Shown here one piece after another: positions 55,203 through 63,840 of a stretch of DNA of 64,000 nucleotides. Below the pieces are notes generated by a model that did not search any database, was not told the origin of the DNA, and was given only the letters and a program-made list of their open reading frames with translations. The translations under genes were made by a program, and so were the position numbers. The first letter of the stretch is position 1. The number at the start of each line of letters is the position of its first letter. Source of the stretch: Paenibacillus sedimenti (lineage in GTDB: Bacteria; Bacillota; Bacilli; Paenibacillales; NBRC-103111); assembly GCF_014534655.1 (NCBI RefSeq), contig NZ_JACVVD010000005.1, forward strand, positions 124,001-188,000, in the 5' to 3' direction.

Positions 55203-55209
55203 GCTCTCC

Positions 55210-56178
55210 ATGTCTATGCCGAAGGTAAGAGTAAAAGTTCCGGCAAGTACAGCCAATCTGGGCCCGGGTTTTGACTCTTTGGGGATGGCCTTGAATTTGT
55301 ATGCATGGATCGACATGGCCGTATCGGAAAAAACGACGATTCGCCTGATCGGCGATCAGATGAACGGGATTCCGACGGATAAGTCGAACTTGATTTATAA
55401 AGTCGCGCAGATGGTGTTCGAGCAGGCGGGCGTATCTCACCCCGAGTTGGACATCGCCATGTACAGCGATATCCCGTTGACGCGCGGGCTCGGCAGCAGC
55501 GCGTCGGCGATTATCGGCGCGCTTGCCGGCGCCAATGCGTTGATCGGAAACAAGCTCACGACAGATGAGTTGTTCCAAATCGCAACCCGCCTGGAGAAGC
55601 ACCCCGACAACGTGGGGGCAAGCTTATTCGGCGGGATTGTGGTTGCTTTTTGGGACGGGCAGCGGGCCGAATCCATTCGGCTGGAGCCCGACCCGAATCT
55701 GGAAGTGCTGGTGGCGATTCCAGCCTTCCAGCTCTCCACAGAGAAGGCGAGAGGCGTGATGCCGCAGCAGGTATCGATGAAGGATGCGGTATTCAACCTC
55801 AGCCATTCGTCTTTGCTCGTTGCCGCTTTAAGTACCGGTAACTTGGATATGATCCGACATGCGATGAAGGATGCCCTGCATCAGCCTTATCGCGCAGCGC
55901 TCATTCCGGGCATGACGACGATTCTCGAGCAAGCCGACCGGCATGGCGCGCTGGGGGTTGCGCTCAGCGGCGCGGGGCCGACGCTGCTCACGCTCGTGGA
56001 TGCGCGCAGCGATCGCAAAGCGGAGCTGGAAGTGTTCCTGAAGGAGACGCTGCTGAAGGAAGGGATCGAAGCCCAGACACTATGGTTAAAGCCAAGCGGC
56101 GAAGGCGTGACTATATCGTATCCGGCAGCAGGCGATGCGGACCTCCAGGCTTGGATTCAAGGGGGAGTTCGCGTATGA
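55210..56178 (+). CDS. thrB: Homoserine kinase
   Basis: This 322-residue GHMP kinase phosphorylates homoserine. It starts with VKVPASTANLGPGFDSLGMA and has the ATP motif PLTRGLGSSASAI and the C-terminal GVALSGAGPTLLTL. The middle and end (about 55440-56080) are GC-rich relative to the neighbours. The stop overlaps the pheA ATG. Confidence 0.97.
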   Translation: MSMPKVRVKVPASTANLGPGFDSLGMALNLYAWIDMAVSEKTTIRLIGDQMNGIPTDKSNLIYKVAQMVFEQAGVSHPELDIAMYSDIPLTRGLGSSASAIIGALAGANALIGNKLTTDELFQIATRLEKHPDNVGASLFGGIVVAFWDGQRAESIRLEPDPNLEVLVAIPAFQLSTEKARGVMPQQVSMKDAVFNLSHSSLLVAALSTGNLDMIRHAMKDALHQPYRAALIPGMTTILEQADRHGALGVALSGAGPTLLTLVDARSDRKAELEVFLKETLLKEGIEAQTLWLKPSGEGVTISYPAAGDADLQAWIQGGVRV

Positions 56179-57062
56179 AAAAAGTCGCGATCCTAGGACC
56201 TAACACCTTCTCGGAAGAGGCTACCCGGCATTTTCTGGGGAACGAAACCTTTGAATATGTGCCTTTTAAATTAATATCCGACGTATTTACAGCAACAGCT
56301 TCCGGTGAAACTGAATTAGCCGTGATCCCTGTAGAGAATACGCTGGAAGGCTCGGTACACTTGCATGTCGATTGGCTCGTACATGAGGTAGATCTTCCTA
56401 TCCGGGCAGAATGGGTGTTCCCCATTGATATGAACCTCATTGGGTATCCGGATTCTGAGGGCGTTCAGAACCTTGAGAATCCATACGGACATATTCGCAA
56501 AGTACTGTCTCATCACGTCGTACCTGCGCAGTGCAGCAGGTTCATGAAGCAATACTTAAGCGGCGCTGAATTTGAGCAGGTCAGTTCCACAGCCGAAGGT
56601 GTACGAATCACTTCCGCGCTGCAGGATCCAACAGTTGCGGCTATAGGTACAGCCATTGCTTCCACGAATTATGGCGTCCCTATCCTGCAGAAAGAAATTC
56701 AGGATCACAAAGACAACATGACGCGATTCTTGCTTGTGGGGCAGGAGGCTTCTGAACTTAAGGCATCAGACCAGATGAAAACGACGATTCTTGTCACCCT
56801 GCCTGACGATCATCCGGGAGGCTTGCACCAAATGTTGTCCGCCTTTGCTTGGCGAAGGATCAATCTTTCGAAAATTGAGTCCAGACCTACGAAGAAGAAG
56901 CTGGGGAATTATTATTTTTACATAGATATTGCAGGTTCCATGGATTCCGTCTTGCTGCCTGCTGCAATACAGGAAATTGAAGCGATCGGCTGCCAGGTCC
57001 GCGTATTGGGCTGCTATCCAAGTTATCAGTATCAATCGCAAACCAACATTTCGGAGGTGTAA
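56175..57062 (+). CDS. pheA: Prephenate dehydratase
   Basis: This 295-residue enzyme makes phenylpyruvate for phenylalanine synthesis. The N-terminal motif is ILGPNTFSEEATRHF. The conserved TRF motif is in DNMTRFLLVG, and the C-terminal ACT domain has the ESRPTKKKLGNYYFYID phenylalanine-binding region. There is no chorismate mutase domain. ATG 56175 overlaps the thrB stop. Confidence 0.95.
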   Translation: MKKVAILGPNTFSEEATRHFLGNETFEYVPFKLISDVFTATASGETELAVIPVENTLEGSVHLHVDWLVHEVDLPIRAEWVFPIDMNLIGYPDSEGVQNLENPYGHIRKVLSHHVVPAQCSRFMKQYLSGAEFEQVSSTAEGVRITSALQDPTVAAIGTAIASTNYGVPILQKEIQDHKDNMTRFLLVGQEASELKASDQMKTTILVTLPDDHPGGLHQMLSAFAWRRINLSKIESRPTKKKLGNYYFYIDIAGSMDSVLLPAAIQEIEAIGCQVRVLGCYPSYQYQSQTNISEV

Positions 57063-57070
57063 GGATCAGC

Positions 57071-57949
57071 ATGGCACAATGGATTTATTTAGACGGCAAT
57101 TATGTAACGAAAGAGGACGCCAAAGTTTCTGTATATGACCATGGCTTTTTGTATGGCGATGGTATTTTCGAAGGCATTCGGATATACAATGGCAACATTT
57201 TTAAATGCAAAGAACACTTGGACCGACTGTATGATTCCGCTAAATCCATCATGTTGAATATGCCCCTGACGTATAGTGAAATGCAGGAGGCGCTTGTCGA
57301 GACTGTACGTCGCAACGGCCTTCGCGACGGTTATATCCGGCTCGTCGTTTCTCGCGGAGCCGGAGACCTCGGCCTTGATCCGCGCCGGTCGCCAAAGGCT
57401 AGCGTGCTGATCATCGTCGAGCAGCTTTCGATTTATCCGGAGGAAGCGTACCGCAACGGACTAAAGACGGTATCGGTGTCGACCCGCCGCAATGTTCCGG
57501 ATGCGCTCAATCCGAAAATCAAATCACTGAATTACTTGAACAATATTTTGGTCAAAATTCAGGCGAACCTCGCAGGCGTCGGCGAAGCGATTATGCTCAA
57601 TTCACAAGGCTACGTCGCCGAAGGCTCCTCGGACAATATTTTTATTGTTAAACGCGGCATCGTATACACGCCGCCATGTTACTGCGGTGCCCTGGAAGGC
57701 ATAACACGCGCTGCGATTATCGCGTTGTGCGCTAAACTGGGCTATACGCTGAAGGAAGAACCTTTTACCTTGCATGACGTGTATGTGGCGGATGAAGTCT
57801 TCTTCACGGGAACTGCTGCTGAAGTCATTGCCGTACGTGAAGTTGATGCCCGCATCATTGGCGAAGGCAAAGCAGGCCCTATAACGACGCATCTGCTTCA
57901 AGAGTTCCGCGGCATCGTGGAAGTTGATGGAGTAAGCGTTTTTGAATAA
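57071..57949 (+). CDS. ilvE: Branched-chain amino acid aminotransferase (class IV)
   Basis: This 292-residue fold-type IV PLP enzyme is probably the branched-chain aminotransferase. The PLP lysine is in NPKIKSLNYLNNIL, and YVAEGSSDNIFIVK and GITRAAII are family motifs. D-amino acid transaminases and aminodeoxychorismate lyases share the fold; EGIRIYNGNIF and the context of amino acid genes favour IlvE. A start close behind pheA suggests cotranscription. Confidence 0.9.
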   Translation: MAQWIYLDGNYVTKEDAKVSVYDHGFLYGDGIFEGIRIYNGNIFKCKEHLDRLYDSAKSIMLNMPLTYSEMQEALVETVRRNGLRDGYIRLVVSRGAGDLGLDPRRSPKASVLIIVEQLSIYPEEAYRNGLKTVSVSTRRNVPDALNPKIKSLNYLNNILVKIQANLAGVGEAIMLNSQGYVAEGSSDNIFIVKRGIVYTPPCYCGALEGITRAAIIALCAKLGYTLKEEPFTLHDVYVADEVFFTGTAAEVIAVREVDARIIGEGKAGPITTHLLQEFRGIVEVDGVSVFE

Positions 57950-57957
57950 CAACCGTT

Positions 57958-57993
57958 AAATCCCTTACGCATGTGGCGTGAGGGATTTTTTTG
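57958..57993 (+). terminator. Terminator after ilvE
   Basis: AAATCCCTTACGC and GCGTGAGGGATTT form a long stem, then T residues. Confidence 0.9.
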
Positions 57994-58096
57994 TCCGAAA
58001 GGAGGTCAAAAGCCTAGAAACGTGCATAAACTGTAATGTCATTGTGAATGGGCTGCCGGATAGGATTCCATTGCAGACTCTAAGGAGGTATACGTT

Positions 58097-59566
58097 TTGA
58101 AAATCCATATTGTCAAAAAAGGCGACTCCCTGAACGAGCTAGCAAAAAAATACCATGTTGAGCTGGATCAGATCATCGCTTTAAATCCGCAAATCTCGGA
58201 CCCGAATGTCTTAAACATCGGCGAGAAGGTGAAGCTTCCGTCAAGACCGAAACCTGTTGAGCCGCCAGCTTCGGACTATGTGTACAAACACATCGTTCAA
58301 CAAGGGGATAGTTTGTGGAAATTGGGCAAGGCCTGGGATGTGCCGCTGCAGGCCATGATCCAAGCGAATCCGCAGCTCAAGAATCCAAATGTCCTTATGA
58401 CGGGCGAAGTGGTGTATGTGCCAAAAGCACAAGATGGGCCGCACCAACCTAAACCCCTGCCGGGACACCAACAAAAACCGTCTACAGCGCCATTCGTTCA
58501 GCTGCCGGTTGCTCAGACTCCGGCGCCCGAGGAGACGATCCAGCCGCAAATCAGCCCTCTGGCTGAAGCAGCGCCTGTACCGATTGAATCCACTGCGCCT
58601 GCTGCAGAAATGCCAGGCTGGGCTATGCCTCCGGCTGCACCGTTACCAATGGAGCCAGCACCTGCTAAAGAACTTCCGAGCTGGGCAATGCCTCCAATCA
58701 CAGTACCAGCCGCTCATGCCCCTGAAACCGAACAAATTGAACTTCACGAGCCATATCCGCAAGCTGTTCATCCGTTTAAACAGTTCCATATCAAAGCAAC
58801 GGAGGTTTTTGCGTATCCGGTTGAAGAACAATCGGATACACCGCACTTCCCGGCATTTACTCCATATACGCAAACGCCTTGGGAGCATGGGCATCATCCA
58901 GTGGAGTCAGGCCATTACCCTGTCAGTGATGGCGGTTGCGGCTGTGGCGATACGTCAGTAGAACCGCCATGGCAAACGTTCCCAGCAGGAGTTCCATCCT
59001 TTGCTGCGGAAGAACCGTGGCAAGGATTCCCGCAAGGCATGCCGCATATGACGGGATTTTATCCGCAAGTACCAGTTCAGATGGCATCCCCGTACGACAT
59101 GCAGCAAGTACCGGTTCAGATGGCATCCCCGTACGACATGCAGCAAGTACCGGTTCAGATGGCATCCCCGTACGACATGCAGCAAGTACCGGTTCAGATG
59201 GCATCCCCATACGACATGCCGCAAGTTCCTTGCTACCCGATGGGTCCTGACTTATATACTCCGCACCCCGTCATGCACCATGGAATGATGCCGCATTTCG
59301 GAATGCCGTATCCGACACCATATGAATCTCCCATCCTACCGCAGGTTCAAACGCATGAACTGAAGGAAGTAACGGATAAGGAAGTTACGGTCGACGTCGA
59401 TATCCGTTCAGGCAAGAAGAGCGGGAAAGCAGTTAAAACAAATAGCGGCGGTACCAGAAAAGCCAAATCTTCGAATGCGGAATCGATTAACGCTTTTTTG
59501 AGAAAACAGCAAAATGGGCAAGAAAAGCCCGAGCCAAAGCCGAATCTGCCATGGATTAATGTGTAA
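58097..59566 (+). CDS. safA: SafA-like spore coat morphogenetic protein with two LysM domains
   Basis: The 489-residue protein has two N-terminal LysM repeats (about 1-50 and 58-112, KIHIVKKGDSLNELAKKYHV and KHIVQQGDSLWKLGKAWDV). A Pro/Ala/Met/Gln-rich region follows, with a tandem 13-residue repeat (VPVQMASPYDMQQ, four copies, about 325-376). The C-terminus is basic. SafA anchors the inner coat to the cortex and binds SpoVID in B. subtilis; both partners are in this window. The TTG start follows AAGGAGG. CATAAACT at about 58025 resembles a sigma-E -10 element but lacks a clear -35. Confidence 0.85.
   Translation: MKIHIVKKGDSLNELAKKYHVELDQIIALNPQISDPNVLNIGEKVKLPSRPKPVEPPASDYVYKHIVQQGDSLWKLGKAWDVPLQAMIQANPQLKNPNVLMTGEVVYVPKAQDGPHQPKPLPGHQQKPSTAPFVQLPVAQTPAPEETIQPQISPLAEAAPVPIESTAPAAEMPGWAMPPAAPLPMEPAPAKELPSWAMPPITVPAAHAPETEQIELHEPYPQAVHPFKQFHIKATEVFAYPVEEQSDTPHFPAFTPYTQTPWEHGHHPVESGHYPVSDGGCGCGDTSVEPPWQTFPAGVPSFAAEEPWQGFPQGMPHMTGFYPQVPVQMASPYDMQQVPVQMASPYDMQQVPVQMASPYDMQQVPVQMASPYDMPQVPCYPMGPDLYTPHPVMHHGMMPHFGMPYPTPYESPILPQVQTHELKEVTDKEVTVDVDIRSGKKSGKAVKTNSGGTRKAKSSNAESINAFLRKQQNGQEKPEPKPNLPWINV
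59069..59224 (+). repeat. 39-bp tandem repeat in safA, four copies
   Basis: Units begin at 59069, 59108, 59147 and 59186, each starting GTACCRGTTCAGATGGCATC. They are nearly identical, and the last differs at its end (CATACGACATGCCG). The number of copies is a multiple of codons and keeps the frame. Confidence 0.95.
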
Positions 59567-59571
59567 CATAC

Positions 59572-59618
59572 AAAAAAGCAACTCTAAACTTTGAAACAAA
59601 GTTCAGGGTTGCTTTTTT
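59572..59618. terminator. Bidirectional terminator between safA and the sigma factor gene
   Basis: AAAAAAGCAACTCT and AGGGTTGCTTTTTT pair around an inner ACTTTG/CAAAGT hairpin. Confidence 0.85.
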
Positions 59619-59638
59619 GCCGTATTTTTTGCCGATGA

Positions 59639-60250
59639 TTAAGCCAGTACACCGATAGTGAAGAAAACCATTAAGCCGACAACAAAGTTCATTCCCCATT
59701 TTTTACGAAGGAGCTCGCGCCCCCGATGCAGACGGGTTTTGACCGTTGTAATGGGTAAGTTCAGTTTATCGCTAATTTCTTGAAGCGAAAGCTCCTCCAG
59801 GTAGTACAGCGTAATAACGCTTTTATATTTATCAGCCAATTTGTTAATGGAATTATGCATATGCTCTTGAATTTCCGTCTGGAGAACAGCGTGCTCGGGT
59901 GTATGATCCTGACTGGCCAGCTTGCTATAGTAGCTGTAATCATCATCATGATCCGACAGTTCGGCATCCAATGATTGAACCGGACGCTTCTTGCGAAGCA
60001 GATCGATCGCGACATTTTTGCCGATTCGGTAAATCCATGTCGAGAATTTTTGACTTTCATCATAGTGGTTTAAATTCAAATAGACCCGAATAAAAGTTTC
60101 CTGAACAATGTCTTCGGAATCCGGTTTATTGTGTAGCATCCGAAAAGCAAGCCTTTGAATTTTGTTCCGGTATGACTCCACCAATTCCACGAAAGCGTTA
60201 CGGTCACCCCGTCGCGATAACTGTATCAACTGAAGCTCTGCTACGTTCAT
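59639..60250 (-). CDS. ECF-type sigma factor with hydrophobic C-terminal tail
   Basis: This 203-residue sigma-70-family protein has region 2 (about 12-85, PDSEDIVQETFIRVYLNLN and FSTWIYRIGKNVAIDLLRKK) and region 4 (about 130-185, LADKYKSVITLYYLEELSLQEISDKL then TTVKTRLHRGRELLRKK). The overall pattern resembles SigW. The last 17 or so residues (MNFVVGLMVFFTIGVLA) are hydrophobic and unusual for a sigma factor. ATG 60250 follows AAGGAGGGG. No anti-sigma gene of the usual zinc-binding type is adjacent. Confidence 0.9.
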   Translation of the reverse strand: MNVAELQLIQLSRRGDRNAFVELVESYRNKIQRLAFRMLHNKPDSEDIVQETFIRVYLNLNHYDESQKFSTWIYRIGKNVAIDLLRKKRPVQSLDAELSDHDDDYSYYSKLASQDHTPEHAVLQTEIQEHMHNSINKLADKYKSVITLYYLEELSLQEISDKLNLPITTVKTRLHRGRELLRKKWGMNFVVGLMVFFTIGVLA

Positions 60251-60328
60251 GCTGTTCCCCTCCTTAGAGCAATTAAAAATATATATCATTTTCCCTGATT
60301 AAGTATGAGAAAAATTCATCTACTTTGA

Positions 60329-60580
60329 CTATATCATTTCTGTGGCTACAGTCAAATTTTCGTGGTATGGCATACCGGTTTTCAGCCCGTTTGTTTCTGG
60401 ATAGACGGCTGTATGGCTATTCGAATGGTAAGTTGGAGCATTAGAGACCGTTGTCGGACGCGGAAGGGATAATCCTGCTTCACTTCGCTGCATCTCATTC
60501 CATATGGCTACAATTCCCCAGAGGAGAATTGCTCCAATGACAAGGAGTGTTGTCCGTTTAATTCGTTTTTTGCCCTTCAT
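60329..60580 (-). CDS. Small membrane-anchored hypothetical protein
   Basis: This 83-residue protein has a basic N-terminus (MKGKKRIKRTT), one membrane segment (about 11-28) and a polar extracytoplasmic tail rich in Thr, Ser, Asn and His. ATG 60580 follows GGCGGTGAT. It lies upstream of the sigma factor gene on the same strand with a 78-base gap. There is no zinc-binding anti-sigma motif (HxxxCxxC). I do not recognise a family. Confidence 0.65.
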   Translation of the reverse strand: MKGKKRIKRTTLLVIGAILLWGIVAIWNEMQRSEAGLSLPRPTTVSNAPTYHSNSHTAVYPETNGLKTGMPYHENLTVATEMI

Positions 60581-60697
60581 CCTTGTATCACCGCCCGTAT
60601 GGATTCGTTTCAAGCATCACTCCCTATGGTAAATGATGTATAGCGTCCGGCGCAAATGGAAACAATACGGGAAAAACAAGAATAGAAGGGGATTTCG

Positions 60698-61372
60698 GTG
60701 AATGTACAAAGTTTTTTAAAACATTTGAAAAGAAGGCTTCGCTGGAAACGTAATTGGATCGCTTTAGGAATGTTCATAGCTGTATGCACCATAGGATGGG
60801 GGCTGCATGTAACAGGCCATTTGCCCGGAGCTGTCACAAGCCTTGAAAGGGCGTCTAAAGCAACATTCGGTAAGTTGACGCCGGAAGAGAATCAACGGTT
60901 CAAAGACGCGATATCGACGCTTAAAGGGATAACAGACAGCAGGCAAACTTATTTGCTTAAATCATATTTATGCGGGGAAGAGCGGCAGGAACTGGGCATA
61001 CAAACGCCCAATCAGCTGCTTCAAGAGCAGATGAAACATCCGGGTTGGATGCTCAGCTTAGGAGCAAAGGGAGAAGTCACCTTCACCGAGGAAATCGAGG
61101 ATTTATCTCCGCAGTGCAAGCAGAAGGCCGTTTTTGGCATCGATGCAGGAGGCAATCTGTCGCTATTTAACGGAGCGCCGGGCAAAGATAACGTGATTCG
61201 CACCTTTTTCCAATTAAATATTAAACACCTCGAAAGCAGTTTGCCGGTCGAAACGGTGAAACAGTTGCATAAAGGGATACGAATTTCCGATTTAGATGAA
61301 TATTACAGTGTACTTTCGACATTCAGTGATTATGCTGTAGAAGAAACAGAGCGGGCAATGACAAGGCCGTAA
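60698..61372 (+). CDS. bofC: BofC-like sporulation protein
   Basis: This 224-residue protein has one N-terminal membrane segment (about 22-40) and an extracytoplasmic domain. A region with YLCGEERQELG and a C-terminal domain with VFGIDAGGNLSLFNG resemble BofC, which restrains SpoIVB signalling before sigma-K activation in B. subtilis. The position near ruvA is conserved. The protein is longer than the 170-residue B. subtilis form. The GTG start follows AGAAGGGGA. Confidence 0.82.
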   Translation: MNVQSFLKHLKRRLRWKRNWIALGMFIAVCTIGWGLHVTGHLPGAVTSLERASKATFGKLTPEENQRFKDAISTLKGITDSRQTYLLKSYLCGEERQELGIQTPNQLLQEQMKHPGWMLSLGAKGEVTFTEEIEDLSPQCKQKAVFGIDAGGNLSLFNGAPGKDNVIRTFFQLNIKHLESSLPVETVKQLHKGIRISDLDEYYSVLSTFSDYAVEETERAMTRP

Positions 61373-61388
61373 TAATCGCGATGGGGCA

Positions 61389-61430
61389 AGAGATAGACAA
61401 GGGAGCGACCCGAGTCTATCTCTTTTTTTT
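61389..61430 (+). terminator. Terminator after bofC
   Basis: AGAGATAGAC and GTCTATCTCT form a perfect 10-bp stem, then eight T. Confidence 0.9.
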
Positions 61431-61491
61431 GTAATCTGCTATAATGAAATGACTACATATGTTCGCTTTTTTGGATGGGAGAGAAATGGTT

Positions 61492-61995
61492 GTGCGCATT
61501 CTGGGTATTGATCCAGGGATTGCAATTGTAGGTTTCGGATTTATTGATAAGATTGGCAGCAAGCTCGTTCCCGTACAATACGGATCTATTCAAACTGAGG
61601 CACATACGGACCCGGCGCTTCGGCTTAAGGATGTCTATGACGCAACGGTGCAATTAATAGAGAAATATAAGCCGGATGCGATGGCGATAGAGAAATTGTT
61701 TTTTAACCGCAATGTAACGACGGCTTTCACAGTCGGGCAAGCAAGAGGCGTAATGATTCTCGCAGGCGTTCAAGCCGGGCTGCCGATTGCCGAGTATACG
61801 CCGCTTCAAGTCAAGCAGGCTGTTGTAGGCTACGGGAAAGCTGAGAAACATCAGGTGCAGGAAATGGTCAAAATTTTTCTTAAGCTGGCCAAAGCGCCGA
61901 AGCCTGACGATGTTGCCGATGCGCTGGCGGTTGCAATCTGCCATGCGCATTCTTCCGCTTTACATAATAAGATAAACGAGGTAGTGAAAAGATGA
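61492..61995 (+). CDS. ruvC: Holliday junction resolvase RuvC
   Basis: This 167-residue resolvase cuts Holliday junctions with RuvAB. The acidic catalytic residues appear in LGIDPG, AIEKLFF and PDDVADALAVAI. B. subtilis lacks ruvC and uses RecU, so its presence next to ruvAB is a lineage difference. GTG 61492 is preferred because GGGAGAG lies 8 bases upstream. The stop overlaps the ruvA ATG. Confidence 0.94.
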   Translation: MRILGIDPGIAIVGFGFIDKIGSKLVPVQYGSIQTEAHTDPALRLKDVYDATVQLIEKYKPDAMAIEKLFFNRNVTTAFTVGQARGVMILAGVQAGLPIAEYTPLQVKQAVVGYGKAEKHQVQEMVKIFLKLAKAPKPDDVADALAVAICHAHSSALHNKINEVVKR

Positions 61996-62621
61996 TAGAT
62001 TTCCTGAGAGGAAAAGTTGCGCATCGCGAAAGCGAGTATGCGGTTTTGGACGTTCATGGCGTGGGTTATCGCGTGTTTTGCCCGAATCCCTATGCGTTGT
62101 CACATAAAGATGGCGAGGATGTTACGCTGTACATCCATTATCATGTAAGGGAAGATGCGCACTTATTATTCGGTTTTATGAGTCGTGACGAGCAGTCGCT
62201 GTTCCGTCTGCTGCTAGACGTGACTGGTATCGGGCCAAAGGTGGCGCTTGGCATTCTTGCCGCCGGCGGAAGGCCGGAAGCCGTGGTAGCGGCGATTAGC
62301 CAGGAGAATTTGGCTTTCTTGACGAAGCTGCCGGGAATCGGGAAGAAAACGGCGCAGCGGATTATTCTGGATCTGAAGGACAAGCTGGGTTCCGTAAGCT
62401 TGTCGAGTCCGGAGGCGGCCGTGGCGATGAGTATCGTAGGCTCCGTGCAGATCGGCGATGGCGGAAGCGCATGGGCGGAAGCGAAAGAAGCGCTGATGTC
62501 GCTCGGCTATACGGAAGCGGAAACCGATCGCGCATGGCTTCAAGTGAAGCCGAAAGCCGGACCTTCGGATTCCGTTGATGTGCTGATGAAGCTTGCGCTG
62601 CAGGCTTTGTATACGATGTAG
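61992..62621 (+). CDS. ruvA: Holliday junction DNA helicase subunit RuvA
   Basis: This 209-residue protein binds four-way junctions. It has an N-terminal OB-like domain (about 1-62), two helix-hairpin-helix motifs (LLDVTGIGPKVALGIL and LTKLPGIGKKTAQRII) and a C-terminal domain III that contacts RuvB. The ATG overlaps the ruvC stop. Confidence 0.97.
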   Translation: MIDFLRGKVAHRESEYAVLDVHGVGYRVFCPNPYALSHKDGEDVTLYIHYHVREDAHLLFGFMSRDEQSLFRLLLDVTGIGPKVALGILAAGGRPEAVVAAISQENLAFLTKLPGIGKKTAQRIILDLKDKLGSVSLSSPEAAVAMSIVGSVQIGDGGSAWAEAKEALMSLGYTEAETDRAWLQVKPKAGPSDSVDVLMKLALQALYTM

Positions 62622-62642
62622 GTTCCAAGAGGAGGTAACACC

Positions 62643-63650
62643 ATGGATAATGACCGAATTATTTCGGCTAACTTGATGATGGAGGATACAGCGATCGAAT
62701 ACAGCCTGCGTCCCCGTTATTTGGCCGAATATATCGGCCAGAAGCAGGCAAAGGAGAACCTGAAGGTCTATATCGAAGCGGCCAAAATGCGCAAGGAAGC
62801 GCTCGACCACGTGCTGCTCTACGGACCGCCTGGGCTCGGTAAAACGACGTTGTCGAACATCATCGCCAATGAGCTTGGCGTGAATATACGAACAACCTCC
62901 GGTCCTGCTATTGAGAGACCGGGGGATCTGGCTGCCATCCTGACGAATTTGCAGGAGGGCGACGTGCTCTTCATCGACGAGATTCACCGTCTCCACCGTA
63001 CGGTGGAAGAGGTACTGTATCCGGCGATGGAGGATTATGCCCTTGACATTATCATCGGCAAGGGGCCGAGCGCACGCTCGGTACGTCTGGACTTGCCGGC
63101 TTTCACGCTGGTCGGCGCGACGACGCGTGTCGGCCTGCTGTCGGCGCCGCTGCGCGACCGCTTTGGCGTCGTCAGCCGGCTGGAGTTCTATACGGTGGAC
63201 GAGCTCACCTATATCGTCAGCCGGACGGCCGACATCCTGCAGGTCGGCATCATCGGCGAAGCCGCACGCGAGATCGGCATGCGCTCGCGCGGAACGCCGC
63301 GAATCGCGAACCGCTTGCTGAAGCGGGTGCGCGATTTCGCGCAGGTCAAGGGTGATGGCATTATCACCCTCGACATCGCCAAGACCGCGCTGAAGCTCAT
63401 CCAGGTCGATGATCTCGGCCTCGATGAGATCGACCATAAGATGCTGCGCGCGATTATTCAGAGTTTCCAGGGCGGTCCTGTCGGCCTGGAAACAATCGCA
63501 GCGACGATCGGGGAAGAGAGTCAGACGATCGAGGATGTCTACGAGCCTTATTTGCTGCAAATCGGCTTTTTGCAGCGAACCCCGCGCGGCCGTATAGTAA
63601 CGCCGCTGGCTTACCAGCATCTCGGCTTGCCGATGCCGGAACCGAAATAA
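62643..63650 (+). CDS. ruvB: Holliday junction DNA helicase motor RuvB
   Basis: This 335-residue AAA+ motor drives branch migration. It has [17 protein letters not shown] (about 60-76), Walker [12 protein letters not shown], sensor 1 in LVGATTR and a C-terminal winged helix. The stretch 63030-63460 is notably GC-rich. It lies 21 bases after ruvA behind AGAGGAGG, and a terminator follows. Confidence 0.98.
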   Translation: MDNDRIISANLMMEDTAIEYSLRPRYLAEYIGQKQAKENLKVYIEAAKMRKEALDHVLLYGPPGLGKTTLSNIIANELGVNIRTTSGPAIERPGDLAAILTNLQEGDVLFIDEIHRLHRTVEEVLYPAMEDYALDIIIGKGPSARSVRLDLPAFTLVGATTRVGLLSAPLRDRFGVVSRLEFYTVDELTYIVSRTADILQVGIIGEAAREIGMRSRGTPRIANRLLKRVRDFAQVKGDGIITLDIAKTALKLIQVDDLGLDEIDHKMLRAIIQSFQGGPVGLETIAATIGEESQTIEDVYEPYLLQIGFLQRTPRGRIVTPLAYQHLGLPMPEPK

Positions 63651-63655
63651 TACGA

Positions 63656-63692
63656 CTCTTGCCTCTGCTGAAAGGCGGCAAGAGATTTTTTT
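63656..63692 (+). terminator. Terminator after ruvB
   Basis: CTCTTGCC and GGCAAGAG form an 8-bp stem, then A and eight T. Confidence 0.88.
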
Positions 63693-63840
63693 TGCCAAAC
63701 TAAGCGGTCGATTTTCTTTGCAAAAGTACATATCGACTGTTCATTTTTTTTGTTTGTTATTGCTCTACTAAACAAAACTTCTTGACGTTCGTAGAGTCTA
63801 ACTTACTAGAAACCCAGCGAAAGAAAGGAATTTTTGTCGA

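Noticed and set aside
59069..59224. CRISPR-like direct repeats
   Set aside because: The 39-bp units are contiguous with no spacers and are in frame within safA.
62214..63731. Long open frame (505 codons) on the reverse strand over ruvB and ruvA
   Set aside because: It is a shadow of the GC-rich ruvB coding strand; its translation has no recognisable domain and ruvA/ruvB are certain.
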